From contig JFHB01000119.1 of assembly GCA_000729835.1 (NCBI GenBank), positions 27,773 to 91,772 on the forward strand: a DNA stretch of 64,000 bases, in the 5' to 3' direction. Positions 32,352 to 44,645 of this stretch are shown piece by piece. The stretch is from Atkinsonella hypoxylon. Its lineage: Eukaryota; Ascomycota; Sordariomycetes; Hypocreales; Clavicipitaceae. Below the pieces are notes generated by a model. That model saw only the letters and a list, made by a program, of their open reading frames with translations, was not told the DNA's origin and made no database searches. Made by a program: the position numbers and the translations under genes. Position 1 is the first letter of the stretch; each line of letters starts with the position of its first letter.

Positions 32352-34701
32352 TGTCTTTCTGATAGGGAGTTATTTCGATCAATCGTTTTGGTTGTGTGAG
32401 AAAATTCTGGTAATTTCGTGATGATAATGCAAGTTGAACGCTGTGATCTCTGTAGTCGTTAGTTTTTACGCTGCAGATTCCGTTTGTATGTCGCGGATTC
32501 CGTTTGCATGTCGCGAATTCCGTTTGTATATTGAAAGTCGGTAGGATGCATCACCATTGGCGATGGGTCCGAATACGTATTGTTCTATATATCTTGGGCC
32601 AGAATACACTAACCTGTTCCTTTCCTCGCCACCGGGGGAGTGGGCGATGAATGAGAGGAAGCATCAGGAGCCAGAGTCCGCGCTTCCTCTGCTTGACGCC
32701 TCATCGTGAAGATGCAGCAGCGCGCGAGCAAACACGCAGGCTTATGCAACTATTGACCGGTTTGCGCCGGCACTGCGTCTGCAGCCTCACCGTCACCGGT
32801 TTGCTGTCTCGGTCAAGAGACAAACTTACGACAAATTCCGTTTGCATATTGCTAATTTCGTAGGTATGCTACAAACTGTGTTAGAAATTTCTTACTACCT
32901 ATTCAATGCACGGAATATTTTGGCTTACATCTCCTTGATGTCGAAATGGCCACAAACAGGTATCCTGTTTTGTTGACATTGACTTATAGAGGCGACTGCT
33001 CTGTAATGCTGTGACTGGGGCATCATGGGGATTCCTACGTTATGCGGTGTACCAAGGTTAATCAGATACTTCGGGCCTCTAATGATCTTCGTGTGGTATA
33101 AAACATATTGCATTAGAAACTTTAATTGGCGAAACATCCCTGAGGATACACGATTGAAACTTTCAGCACCAAGGAGATAGTGAACTGCGATTGAATTCAA
33201 CCCCTTATTTTTCTTAAGTGAGTCTATGTTGAGGTTAGGCGCTAAGTTCAGACGCTAATCTCTCTCAGCGCCACGACGAGCGGCTGGTCGATGAATGGAC
33301 GAAGTGTTATTCTTTTCTGTCGAATCAAAAGGTTCAAGATAAGGTACTTATTAACAAGGTGATGGTGTTATCTGAAATGTTGCTGGAAATGCTGCAGAGC
33401 TGTTCGCCCACAAAAGAATACTCAAATGGAAGGCAAATAGTACTATATCATAGAATGCACAGCAAGCGAGTTATAGACGAAGTGATATCTCAGTGAATCA
33501 GCCTGTTAGCTACAGCAAGACTAAGCAAAGAGACGAGCAAGATGAAGAAAGAGAGCCTTTCCACAGCACTGCATGTGAAGAGGGAAGTGAAGTGGGGGGG
33601 CAGGCCGTACACGTGACCCGACAGGCAGAGCAGCGATGATTTAGGATAGCAAGTACCTAGGTAGTTGAAACCGTACGGAATACACAGTCAATGTTTTGTT
33701 TACTTGAATTATTTATTAGTGGAATTACGCTGTGATAGAAGCACCAGCAATCAGCTCGTGCATAATAAGTCGCTATTACCATCACTCACCACGGCAGCCA
33801 CGCCATTGGAAGCCTACCTTAGGCCTGATGGTTGGTTATGCAGGTAACCGACCGTTAGTTACGCATATGCCAAGAAAGAGTAACTCCCGAATGTCTAAGA
33901 CCGGCATGTCCAGAATCGACGTCATTCTGCAAGTCGCCATTTTTGGGCACTCCCATCCCTTTGTTTGTACGAAGACAATCGCTTTGATGGCGCGATACGG
34001 CAGCTGCATCACGAATTGGCCACCATGGCGCGCCAACACGGTTTCTGGTGACATTCATACGCTCGTAAGAACATAGTCCTGACCTCTCCATGACAAATTT
34101 AAGCTGTCTCACCATTGAGAAAGAGCTGTTCACTGTTACCAGAATCCAGGTTGGCGCGCGATGGATGGTAGTGGACCAATCAGGACCAGAAGTGCATAAA
34201 ATTACATCTGTAGAAACCTCCAGTCACATCTATTGAAGGAGGTGTGGGTCTCTTAACCTGCTTTTTAGCGTGGGACCTGGTTCTCAATGCAACCGACCTA
34301 GTTCACCGACCTCACTGCCCGATGCCGAAGCCGACAATGTTCGCAGGGGTGTGAGCTTTCAAAGGCCTTGCTTGCTTCTGACCTACTGTCGGCTCCCCAC
34401 GACCACTAACAAGAACATTAAGATCAATTAGACCTTCGCGTCTTAGAGCTCGGCCAACTTTTGCCCTCGCCTTATCTCTTTCCCTCAGTCTGCCATCTCG
34501 CAATTGCATACTCAATTGCCTGACCCCGTCCTTTCTACCACCTGAGACCCGTACCCATGCAGATTATTGTCCGCAGCCCCAAGGCAACCTTGGCACCACG
34601 ATCCCACCGCAACGGGTTTACGCTCATGCGACGTTGCGGATAGCTTGGAAAGCCCGCTTGCTCACAAGGAGGGGAGACCCCCGGCAAACGGTGGGTAGAT
34701 C
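32352..34701. other. Large divergent intergenic region
   Basis: 2.35 kb between the giant gene and the SulP transporter. It contains a 20-bp tandem repeat (32476-32530, with a dispersed copy at 32833-32852) and a single ACCTAGGT motif near 33655. ORFs of 90-114 codons occur around 33732-34133 on both strands but overlap each other and look random. Probably promoters and 5' UTRs. Confidence 0.5.
32476..32530 (+). repeat. 20-bp tandem repeat upstream of the giant gene
   Basis: Two full copies and one partial copy of GATTCCGTTTGTATGTCGCG (positions 32476, 32496 and 32516), with a C/T difference in the middle copy. A related copy, attccgtttgcatattg, is at 32835-32851. The array lies about 125 bp upstream of the start codon of the DUF3638 gene and could include binding sites. 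Confidence 0.8.
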
Positions 34702-37700
34702 ATGTCTTCTTCGATTCTCAGCTTCTCCCCATGGAGAAATAGGTCTTCCAGCTTTTCCTCGCAACCCAACATGCAGCAGCCTGGTCGAGACGAAGCCTCT
34801 GACGCTACCAATCCCCAGGATGATTTTGCCCAACGTCCATCCTCTGTAGGGTCTCTGAAGGCCTATCGAGAACCGATTCGATCGTATATACATGCCTCGC
34901 TCCGGATTGAATTAGGTATTTAGTATTCAACATGGAGACATTTAGTTATTATGTGTCCATCCTAATATTGATCATAGCACCCGTCGATAGCGAGCAGAAT
35001 GCCCGTTCCGTTCGTGAAGACACAGCTGAACTTGCAAGCTACCTGCTTTCCGACGGTACAACATCTCACCGCCCATCGTTCCTGCAGCGAAATCGAGGCT
35101 CTATCCAAGACCTGTTCAGTTCAGCACAAGATGGGACCGAGCGCCCGGACGATTGCAATGCCTCGCAAACTATCATCGAAGTATCAGAACCTGAATCTAC
35201 AGCAGAGGTGGACGTGGATGTGGATATGGACGTGGAAGACATTGGTCCTTCAGTTCTTTCTAATCTTCTGAGAAAGTCGCCAACACAGTCTGTGAGCCCT
35301 AATGCTCTCCTATCTTCTCAAGGACATCCTGTTAAACCGAAACGAAGACAGAAGAGCTCGGATCATGAGACAGTACAGCCACAAATAAGCGAAGCAGCTG
35401 CGACCACTACAGAACAGACACCACTCTTGAGCCATACCACGGATGAAGACGATATCGTCAGCGATGTTGAAGGCCAGAAAACTACCCGTCCGAAACATTG
35501 GTGTAGCGGAATCATACAGCGTAGCCAGAAGATTGAGGACCACGTCTTCCACGCAGTAGAAGTGGTAGTGACTCCGCGCTGCTGGAATCGGAAAGCTCTA
35601 TGGAATCACATTGTCCTGGAACCCGTCTCATGTCTACCGGCCGTTACAGTTGGACTATTACTTAATATATTGGATGCATTATCTTACGGTAGGTTTTATC
35701 GGTCATTAGTTTCATCAATCATGTAACTTATTTCATAGGAATGATTCTCTTTCCTCTTGGCCAGCAAATATTCTCCAATCTTGGCTCCGCCGGAATCTCC
35801 ATCTATTATGTGAGCACGATTGTGGCGCAGATCACATTCTCTTCTGGTAGCATATTCCGTGGGGCAGTCGGCTCAGAGTTGGTATGTCGTCCATATTCGG
35901 GCAAAATCATGCGCCTACGGCTAATGTGGTTTATTTTCCAGATCGAGGTCGTTCCTTTTTTCCATAACATGGCTCAAAAAATAACGGACAACATTGGCGA
36001 AGATAACCCAGATGCTGTCATTGCGACTACCATTGTGGCTTATGCACTAAGCTCTGTCATGACGGGGTTGGTGTTCTACTTGATGGGAAAATTCAAGTTT
36101 GGCTACATGGTTGGTTTCATTCCTAGACATATCTTGATCGGTTGCATCGGAGGCGTTGGTTGGTTCCTTGTTGCTACAGGCTTCGAAGTCTCAGCTCGTC
36201 TCGACGGCAGCTTGGATTACAGCTTGGACACATTGCACAAACTCTTACAGGCGGATACACTACTTTTGTGGGTTTTCCCGCTTGTGCTGGCCATTATTTT
36301 GTTCTATGGGCAGTCGAGCATTCGGTCCAAATATTTCCTCCCTTTGTACATTCTCGCTATTCCTCTCTTATTTTACATCTTCGTCATCTCCATCGACGTT
36401 CTAGACGCAGATGACTTGCGAAGCAAAGGGTGGATATTTGAGGGCCCACCGCCAGGAGAACCTTGGTGGTATTTCTACTCGTTGTATCGTAAGTCTTTGT
36501 CCGGATGTTCACACTCCCAGAATACTTTGAAGCTGACATGGTATACAGAGTTCAAGCTTGTGCATTGGGACGCAATACTCGAGGTAATACCTGCAATGAT
36601 GGCTCTGACCTTCTTCGGTATCCTTCACGTTCCCATCAATGTCCCCGCACTGGCGTTGAACACTGGTGAAGACAATGCTGATCTCGACAAGGAGTTGAAG
36701 CTGCATGGTTATTCAAACATCTTGTCGGGTTGCGTAGGCAGCATTCAGAATTACCTTGTATATGCCAATACTGTTTTCTTTGTACGGTCCGGTGGTGACA
36801 AACGACTCGCGGGCTATCTCTTAGCTGCTGCCACATTTGGCGTTATGATGATTGGTCCGAACCTGATTGGCTTTATTCCAGTCATGATGGTCGGAACTCT
36901 GATCTTTGACCTGGGATTTGAACTCCTTTTGGAAGCCATTTGGCTTCCTCGCAAAAAGCTCAAAATGGCAGAATATTTGACTGTTATTGTGATTGTTCTG
37001 GTCATGGGAATGCATGATTTCGTTGTGGGTATTGGTGTAGGCATTACCCTCGCATTCGTATCCCTGATTATCCAGACATCCCGCGTTTCCGCCGTTCGAG
37101 GAAGCTACGACGGCAGCATTGTGAGCTCGACTGTGCGTCGCAATCCGTCACAGCACCATTATCTCAAACAGGTCGGCCAGCAGATTCACATAATGAAGCT
37201 TACGGGATACCTCTTCTTCGGAACTATTGTTAGCGTCGAGGAGAAGATTCGTTCCTTGCTAGATGATAATGCGTTCTCACGAAAACCTATCAAGTTTCTC
37301 ATACTCGATCTGTGGCACGTGACCGGCCTAGACTATTCTGCGGCAGAGGCGTTTAATACGATCAGCCGGCTTCTAGACAAGAAAGGCGTGCTACTTGTTC
37401 TAAGTGGTGTCGATGCTGAAAGCCAGCTAGGTCGAAGTCTGCGGGCTGTTGGATTGGACAATGACACAATCGAGGTTATGATACTTCCTAATCTCAATTC
37501 CGCATTAGAGAGTTGCGAAAACGAATTACTCAAGACGCTTTATGCCCGGCAGGAAGAGCTCAATTCCATGAAACAAGTGGCCACGCCTAGTCTTGATGTG
37601 CCTATGGCCGCGAATGCTTCGTCTTTCTCCTCGTTCGACCCGCCATTTAACTCTCCTAGACAAACTCATCTCGTCGAAGCTGCGCGAGAAGCTCTCACTA

Positions 37701-38185
37701 GTGCTGAGGTCCCGCATCCGTCCAAGTGGCAGAGCTTTAATGAACCCTTGCGACTGATGCTGCAGATTTTTCAAGCTCTTAGTGGCAAAAACGAGGATTT
37801 CTGGTTCCAGGCAACTCCATACTTTAAGCGCATGGAGTATGCGGCTGGCACGGTACTATTTCGTCGTGGCGAGCAAGCAAATGGATTCTATCTGGTTGAA
37901 CGTGGCATTCTACGTGCAGAATATGACCTTCCTCAGGGCTGGCTTTGTGAGAGCATAGTTGCTGGCACGACCTGTGGCGAGTTGCCGTTCTTCTCTGAGA
38001 CCGAGCGGACGGCTACTGCATTGGTGGAAAGGGACTGCGTGGTCTGGTTGATGGACTGCGAGTCTTGGAAGAAATTGCAAAAGGAGGAGCCTGAGGTGGC
38101 GCGAGAGTTCCTGAAAATATCGTTGAAGTTGACGAGTGAGCGAATGACCTCCATCACGTCATATATCCTGACCACGGCAGTATGA
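34702..38185 (+). CDS. SulP transporter with STAS and cyclic-nucleotide-binding-like domains (Vsb1-like)
   Basis: About 1,083 aa. Five exons: 34702-34915, 34978-35688, 35739-35881, 35942-36488 and 36549-38185. Residues 1-260 are a Ser/Asp-rich cytosolic region. A SulP membrane core follows (LDALSYGMILFPLGQQIF, GAVGSELIEVVPFF, AMMALTFFGILHVPINVPAL), then a STAS domain (IKFLILDLWHVTGLDYSAAEAF). The C-terminus is a cNMP-binding-like fold (GTVLFRRGEQANGFYLVERG, CGELPFFSETERTATALVE). This order matches yeast Ygr125w/Vsb1, implicated in vacuolar basic amino acid storage, so a vacuolar role is inferred by homology. Introns 3 and 4 are each 60 nt with no in-frame stop and were removed because conserved blocks join across them. 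Exon 1 was chosen for its ATG, clean donor and continuity to exon 2; the ATG at 34932 lies inside that intron. Confidence 0.88.
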
Positions 38186-38891
38186 GCATAAGTCGGTCGG
38201 GTCCTGTTTTACGGTGCTTTGATTTCAACGTACTTGGACAGCATCTAGTCGTTATTTGAGCGTGTACATCAATATCGAGCTGAAATTAACTAATTGTGGC
38301 GAACACAATCTATCGACCCCAATGTTTGACCTCGACGCATTCATTTTGGCAAGTTGCTTCCTTCGTAAGTGTACGGTGGCACATTAGCTGGCTGGCCCAC
38401 ATTGTACGTAGAGATCAATGGTACGTACATGCGATTATTCCGTACAGTTCATCTTTACGTACAATGTGGGCAAGCGATGCGAAAATTTGTGATGTGGCAT
38501 TCGCTGGCCAAGCGGGCTAGTGTGCGACCGTAGCACTGGTGTTGAAACTAAGTACATGTATTGGTACTAATCCGGTTAATAAGTCATTGGAGAACTGCTC
38601 TCACAGCCAAGCCTAGGGTAGCATGTGGCAAAGCTCGTAGCTTGCATCGACATTGCAGTAACTTTAATGAATAGTTTATTGATGCTGTACCGGAGCATTT
38701 TCTTGGACTTTAATATTGTCTTATATTTGGCTGTTGTATGAATTTAAAAGCATACTACCGCCCTCGAAACAAATTTGCCTCCCTTTGGTAGCACTCGAGT
38801 TTGCCACCGATACATACAGTCAGTCATTCAAACTGCAACGGTACAACACATAGCAAAAAAAAAGCACGACAAAGCCCCAAAGACAAGCATT
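38186..38891. other. Intergenic region with inverted repeat
   Basis: 706 bp between two genes on the same strand. It contains an exact 16-bp inverted repeat (38395-38410 with 38456-38471) plus weaker outer similarity, listed separately. Otherwise nothing recognised. Confidence 0.55.
38395..38471. repeat. Inverted repeat, 16-bp perfect arms
   Basis: The left arm GCCCACATTGTACGTA (38395-38410) is exactly complementary to the right arm at 38456-38471, with a 45-nt loop. Outside the perfect arms, 38375-38395 (ggtggcacattagctggctg) resembles the reverse complement of about 38505-38529, so a longer decayed palindrome is likely. A MITE-like or hairpin element is possible, but no target duplication was identified. 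Confidence 0.7.
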
Positions 38892-40052
38892 ATGCCACGG
38901 ACCCTGCGTTCCATACTCGGCAAGCCTCGCATCAGCAAGCCAAAGGCCCGCACCGGCATATCTGCATTACGAGGATCTCCTCGCAAAGCTGCAGCCAAAA
39001 AAGAGTCTAGACCACAGGGCGATGGCTTGTTTCGGGAAAGATTCACAGACTTCGGCAGCCTGTCTGTTTTGGATGAGCATGAAGCTCTTACACTACATGA
39101 CGTGGTCCAGGCAATGAGGTACATCCGCTCGCATATGTTCACAGCGGTTCCCGAAACAGGGTTCACGTCCACGAGGACAGCGGATATACTCAACTACAGG
39201 GCTTCTGTGCCGAGACTAGTCACGACAGGCCACATCAGTGCTGTCCTGAAGGACACGGCGCCTTCGCGTGTGGAGCGAGAAGTAGTCGAGTTGGTGCGGA
39301 GGGGAATCCTGCGGAAAGTGCGTGTCGAGAGGAGAGGGGCCATGGGAGAGGCATTGATCGAAATGGATGATCTGGAAGACCTGCTGAGGAAGACGGTTTC
39401 CAATGCTGATACGGCAAATGCGTTCCTCAGGTACCTGCAGAAAAACCCTGCTGCCCAGACGGTGAGATCCCTGGACCTGCAGAATCATCGCGATGGTGAT
39501 CCTGGAGAGCGGGGTAGGGAAGACGGAGAGGAAGCGCGAGCACACCGTCAGATTGACGAGCTAGTGAGGGCAGGCTTCCTCACTAGCAGCTCGGCAGCCA
39601 CGCCGGGAAACACGCTGCATGTCCGACCGGAGGATCGCACAACACTGACGTCCATACAGCACGTATCGCAATTTGCATCGGGCACTGTTTCGGCCGTCGG
39701 GGGACTCAACGCCATCCATCTTGCAGGCGGAGGCGGAGGCGGCGCGTCGAGACAGAGGGAGAGGAATCATGCGTCGAGCTTTCGGGTATCTGTTCCGGGT
39801 CATGGACGGTTTTTGAAGTTGGCTGATGGAGCTGTCGACTGGCTGCGAGAGACTCTGGGCACGACCAGATGGGGTGAAGGGCCTGAGGCCTGGCTCAAGG
39901 AGCGGTTCGCAGGGAATGGGCTTTACGGGACTAGATGGAAGGACTTTTGGGGCGTCGAGTGGGAATGGGTGCTTGGTCAAGCGGTTGGGTTGGGGGTCGT
40001 GGAGGTATTTGATACAGGGAGTGTTGGGAAGGGAATTCGGGCTTTGGGGTAG
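38892..40052 (+). CDS. STK19 family winged-helix protein
   Basis: Intronless gene, 386 aa, of the Stk19 family (PF10494). The ATG at 38892 (MPRTLRSILGKPRIS) was preferred over the in-frame 38775 ATG because the sequence becomes basic and conserved from there. Residues 1-45 are Lys/Arg-rich. The conserved body includes DFGSLSVLDEHEALTLHDVV, YIRSHMFTAVPETGFTSTRTADILNYR, LVTTGHISAVLKDTAPSRVEREVVELVRRGILRKV and a C-terminal GRFLKLADGAVDWLRETLG, with GLYGTRWKDFWGVEWEWVLGQAVGLG. Despite its name, recent work on human STK19 describes a DNA/chromatin-binding winged-helix factor in transcription-coupled repair, and I see no kinase motifs here. A Gly-rich and Arg-rich loop (AGGGGGGASRQRER) interrupts the C-terminal half. 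Confidence 0.86.
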   Translation: MPRTLRSILGKPRISKPKARTGISALRGSPRKAAAKKESRPQGDGLFRERFTDFGSLSVLDEHEALTLHDVVQAMRYIRSHMFTAVPETGFTSTRTADILNYRASVPRLVTTGHISAVLKDTAPSRVEREVVELVRRGILRKVRVERRGAMGEALIEMDDLEDLLRKTVSNADTANAFLRYLQKNPAAQTVRSLDLQNHRDGDPGERGREDGEEARAHRQIDELVRAGFLTSSSAATPGNTLHVRPEDRTTLTSIQHVSQFASGTVSAVGGLNAIHLAGGGGGGASRQRERNHASSFRVSVPGHGRFLKLADGAVDWLRETLGTTRWGEGPEAWLKERFAGNGLYGTRWKDFWGVEWEWVLGQAVGLGVVEVFDTGSVGKGIRALG

Positions 40053-43000
40053 TTGATCATCAGGACGAAAGGATAACATGTAGGAAGGGACGAGAAACAA
40101 AGCAAGCCGCTCTCTAGACGCGATGATGGCCTTGGGTCAAGGGATGTCTTAACATGCAGTAATAAATATTACATTATGCAGTAGGAATTATTGTTGCAGA
40201 GATTTTAACTACAAGATGTACCTAGTAGTAGGATCCTCAATCATAAAAGCTCTTTATCAATCATGTAATCTATTCCTTGAACTTTATTCACGATTCAATA
40301 CTCTCCATAAGGGCCTTTATTGTGGTCGTTCAATCCAAGCCTCATTCTTCATCAGAACGTCCCCATACCTACCTAGGTAGTCAAAAAGGCCCTACTTGTA
40401 AGTTCAGTCTACTCACAACCCCTCCATGTGGCTTTCCTGCAGGTCTCACGACGTAAGTTTCATAAATGGCAAGGATCAATGTGCTTGAGCCTACAGTCCC
40501 AGCAGCGGTGAAATATCCCAAATCGTGCACAATATGAGCGGGCGACATGATATTGGCAGTTCGGTCGTTCCTGGCCGATATAGCCTCTTCTCTGCTTTGA
40601 GGTGAGCGATATCGCCAAGTTGGTAACATGCTGTATTAAATCGGAAGGTGAGCCCCCTAATTGTTGAGAATAACTGGGGAACGAAATTAAACCATGTGGA
40701 CCGGGTTGCTCAGCACTGGAGCCAGCCAGCCCCAAATCGAGATTGATTCTGAAGTCGTTCTAAGTATATGATTCGCTATCCTTTTTACTACCTACATAGG
40801 TACACCTATGTGATCCAATCTTGTCTCTTTTATAAGGCTACACTTCCCTCCGGCCGACCCACTTTCCTCGTTGGCGCGAGGAAGGTGGACGCCGAGTGAC
40901 TTGCGGTACCCTCCGAAATAGATTTTATTCTCCCTTGGACTTGGCAGACGTGCGAGGTAGGTAGCTTTTTGCCAATCAGACTAGTTGTTGGTACTTGTAC
41001 CATAGTGTAAGCCAGTATAGGGCAGGATGTGCCTTCTCCGTCGATGGTTTCTTTTTGGTAGGGCACCAACCCTGTGGGAATCAAAGAGATTGAGCAATTA
41101 CGTTGAGCAGGATGATTGGTGCGGAGGTGATGGCTGCGTTAACTAGGTACCTAGGTATGTATGTATGAGCTTGGTCCAAGGAGCATGAGATGGAATTGTG
41201 ACATGTTGCTGCAGGATCCCGCATTAGGTGATTGAGTTGCAGCAAGCTGCTCCATGCATGCTATGCTGGCTGAAGACCCTTGCTTGTCTTCCATACTTGA
41301 TAGACAAAGTTTTGGACTCCACCAATGGAGACAGTCCTGCACATTCAAGCTTCAGTCTTGCGGTCATGCCTCGTCCGTGGGTAGCCTGTTGACATGGTTA
41401 TGCCTTGTATTGAGTAGATTGTGGGTGGATACTCTGCAGTAGTGACGATCTGTCACCTATAGCTCGCAATGTTGACCAGCAGAACACTATTGTACGATAA
41501 CTATGATATGTGTGCTGGAAGTCAATGCCAAAGGAACGATCAGTGAGCAGAATGACGGGGCCAATAGATGCAAAAAGACAGGCTCCTTCTTGAGTCCAAT
41601 CTCCGCCGAACGAACGCGACTTGATGTACATCCAGCTGTCGGTGCACTCTATGCGACACCAGCTGCAAAACAACCTAATCATTCCGGGATTGACCACTCC
41701 CGCATGAATATGTGGCACCTTTGGGTGACAGAAGCATGGTGAGACCAATTGCTGACGATGAGAACGGAGTCGGATTCTCCTTGAACGCGTGGCTCTCAAG
41801 TCGCAATGCACATCGACCAACTTGGTTGCCATAATACGCCGGATTGAAACGGATTTTTTTTCATTAGCTCATCTCCGGAAGCCGATTAAGCAAAGGTCAG
41901 TATAATTGACTCGTCGAAATTGAGCCGCAATGCTCCGCCTTCTGGATAGGCGAGATGAAAAATTTTTTTTTTCCTGTGAGATCAGCGAACAGGTGACGTT
42001 GAGGTGACCTCATTTCGTGACATGTCATTACCATGACCTCGTCTCGAGTATTCACCTGAGCCAAGGCCCTGGGTTGGCACTAAATTCGTAATTGTCCGAC
42101 TCAGGTAATGGACCATCCAAAGTGCACCATGTGCAACTGACTAGCGGGGAAAACGGCACGTCTGACAACGTCCGTTTCTGGCCTGCGTGGCTAAAGTCTG
42201 AATACTACCAGAGTCTATCGTCACACCGGCCCCCATCTTTGTTGGTCCAAAATATGCTCTTCAGTTGCCATCCTCTAACTGGATGTAGTTCGTTCTGGGC
42301 TAGGCATCGCCATACCCGAATAGGTACAAGTTTGGCTGAAAATAATTACATCCGTTCTAGTCTTACGAACGCATGCGTCTATGTAAACATTACTTGCACT
42401 TCCGCGAGGATGCCTTGCGCTCATGCTTGAGACACTGTCTAGAAGTTGGAGTTGAGGGCGAGGTGGTCTTGTCGGTCGAACAACAGCAACAACAATAGCG
42501 CTCTTTGCAGCGGATAGTTGAACTTTTTTTTCTTATTGGGAATTTCTCGTGAAATTGTTTGGTAGTATGAAGAGGAATAGGAGGTCGCATTGTAAACCTG
42601 GCACTAGAAATGGTAAGCCCAGCCTTAACGGAATGACAGTCGCTAACGAGGACTTGCCTACGGAGTATACCTACATACCTCGAACCTACCTAGTATTGTT
42701 GTGATTACCGGAAAGAGGTAACTACCTAGCCAGTGTCTTCCGGAAGCAGCTTGACGTCAAGGAGACGCGCCCCCTTAGGCCCCGATGATGATAACGAAGT
42801 GGAGAGAGCGAGTCGTAAACTTTGTCCTCAAAGATGATGTGTCAGAAGAGCCATAATTAGGTAGTTAGCTGGAACTCCGCAATCTGCCGCACCGAGGTTG
42901 TGAGGTCTGGTATTCTGGTATGATGCGTATGATGCTTGTAATATCAATTGATAGCCCCGTGCCATGGCCCCTGTCGGGTCAGGCAGCTGCAATGTCACGT

Positions 43001-44611
43001 GTCTAAGGCTCCGTTAGCCTCTTCGCTACGTTGGCTGCCTGCGAGTTTTTGTTAAGGGCTGCCGTTGTCTCGCCACCCAATGACTCAACTCAACCCAGTT
43101 GACATATCTCGGCATGTCTCCAGTGCTCGCGCACTAGCAACCTGGGTCGGATGTTGGGGTTCACACTCTCGGCTGGTAATACTAGTGCACTTTAGGGTAC
43201 GAACCTAGTAAGCCGTACTAGTGACGGCATATTCCGCGCTGGCGACATGAACATGTCGTCAATTGTTGCTGGGCAGTGCGCTATGCAAGCCCAGGAATTC
43301 ATCATGGCCATCGAACAAGGCTAGCAGAACTTGGTTGCTACGCGATGAGTAGGCGAAGCTTAGTCCTTTTCAACCGGCCTAGGCAACACGGGTATTAACA
43401 CGAACCAGGTAATGATAAAAACCTGACTTGCCTGGTAAAGAAAGAGGTATATGACTGGCCTGTTCCCCCCCCATATGGGCAATTTATGTGGAGACAGTGA
43501 GCCGATAGCAACGGCGCTGTCCCACAAGTGACACTTTCACTGATGGGGGTCTGGTTCTACATCAGACCCTACCTACGTACGGAATACATGCCGGAGGGGG
43601 GACCTCTTATCATTTCCTGCGTGGCACAGCACACTAGTGTAGCTAGTGGACAGGGATGGCCAATGCTATCCTCTCCAGTCGTGGCAGTCATTGGTGCCGT
43701 TGTTGTGCGACTACGGTTGCGAGAATGGAAAATAGCCGGACACCCCTGATATCGTCGGTTGCCCTTGGCTGCTTGGCCATCACTCGCGTGGCTAGTCCCT
43801 GAGTATCCATTAGCAAATGGCCCTCAACCACTAATTAAACCCGTAATTGCGATAGCACACCCACTGTACGGACGGAGTAAACACAAGTTGGTTTGGTGCC
43901 TGATGATGTGATGGGTCGGAAGCGGCCTCAGTAGCACTGCAGCACATGAAAGCGGCGCGTTTACTATCGCCGCATGCCCATACTGCTTGTATGAAAGATG
44001 GTCTCACTCAGTGCCATGCCACTGCTTTGCGTTAATGACAAAAAGACATTCAATATCATGCAAGTGTGGAAAAAGACAGAAGTGCATATAATAAGAGAAG
44101 TACATGGAGTACAGAGCGGAGCACTCCGCACATATGGACACTCCAACTCCAACCCTTGTTTTATTTGCCAAGATACTTGCCCCACTTTTTGCTAGCAGCT
44201 GTTAGAGCCACACAGAGGATACCCTCTATGTCTCGCTCATTGGCCGTTCGACAGCTAATTGGCTCGATTCCCCCCTGCATGTAGATTTGCCAAATAATTC
44301 AAGGGTACGAGTGTAGTTATGTAGATGATCGAATATGGCGGCGAATTACATACAAGCTCGAGGGAGCAGCTCATCACGACTTCGGTCATGAGCTACGGCG
44401 ATTGAAGGACAGCAGGCTGTGATCCAGCCTAGGGCTCTTATCTGCTACTAAGAAAACATTTGTCGGCTCGCCCAAATGCTCCGATATTCCGTACCTAGTA
44501 CTCCGTACTGTAGATCGGATCAAACTCCCTTGTGTGATGTGCACCTTGACCTGCATCACACATGTGTGGGGTGAGTGAGGTGAGTGAGTTTGCCCTCCGT
44601 CCGTGCTCCCC

Positions 44612-44645
<34 letters not shown>

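Noticed and set aside
41398..41832. 144-codon minus-strand ORF in the 5.6 kb gap
   Set aside because: Composition looks random and no domain is recognisable; not supported as a gene.
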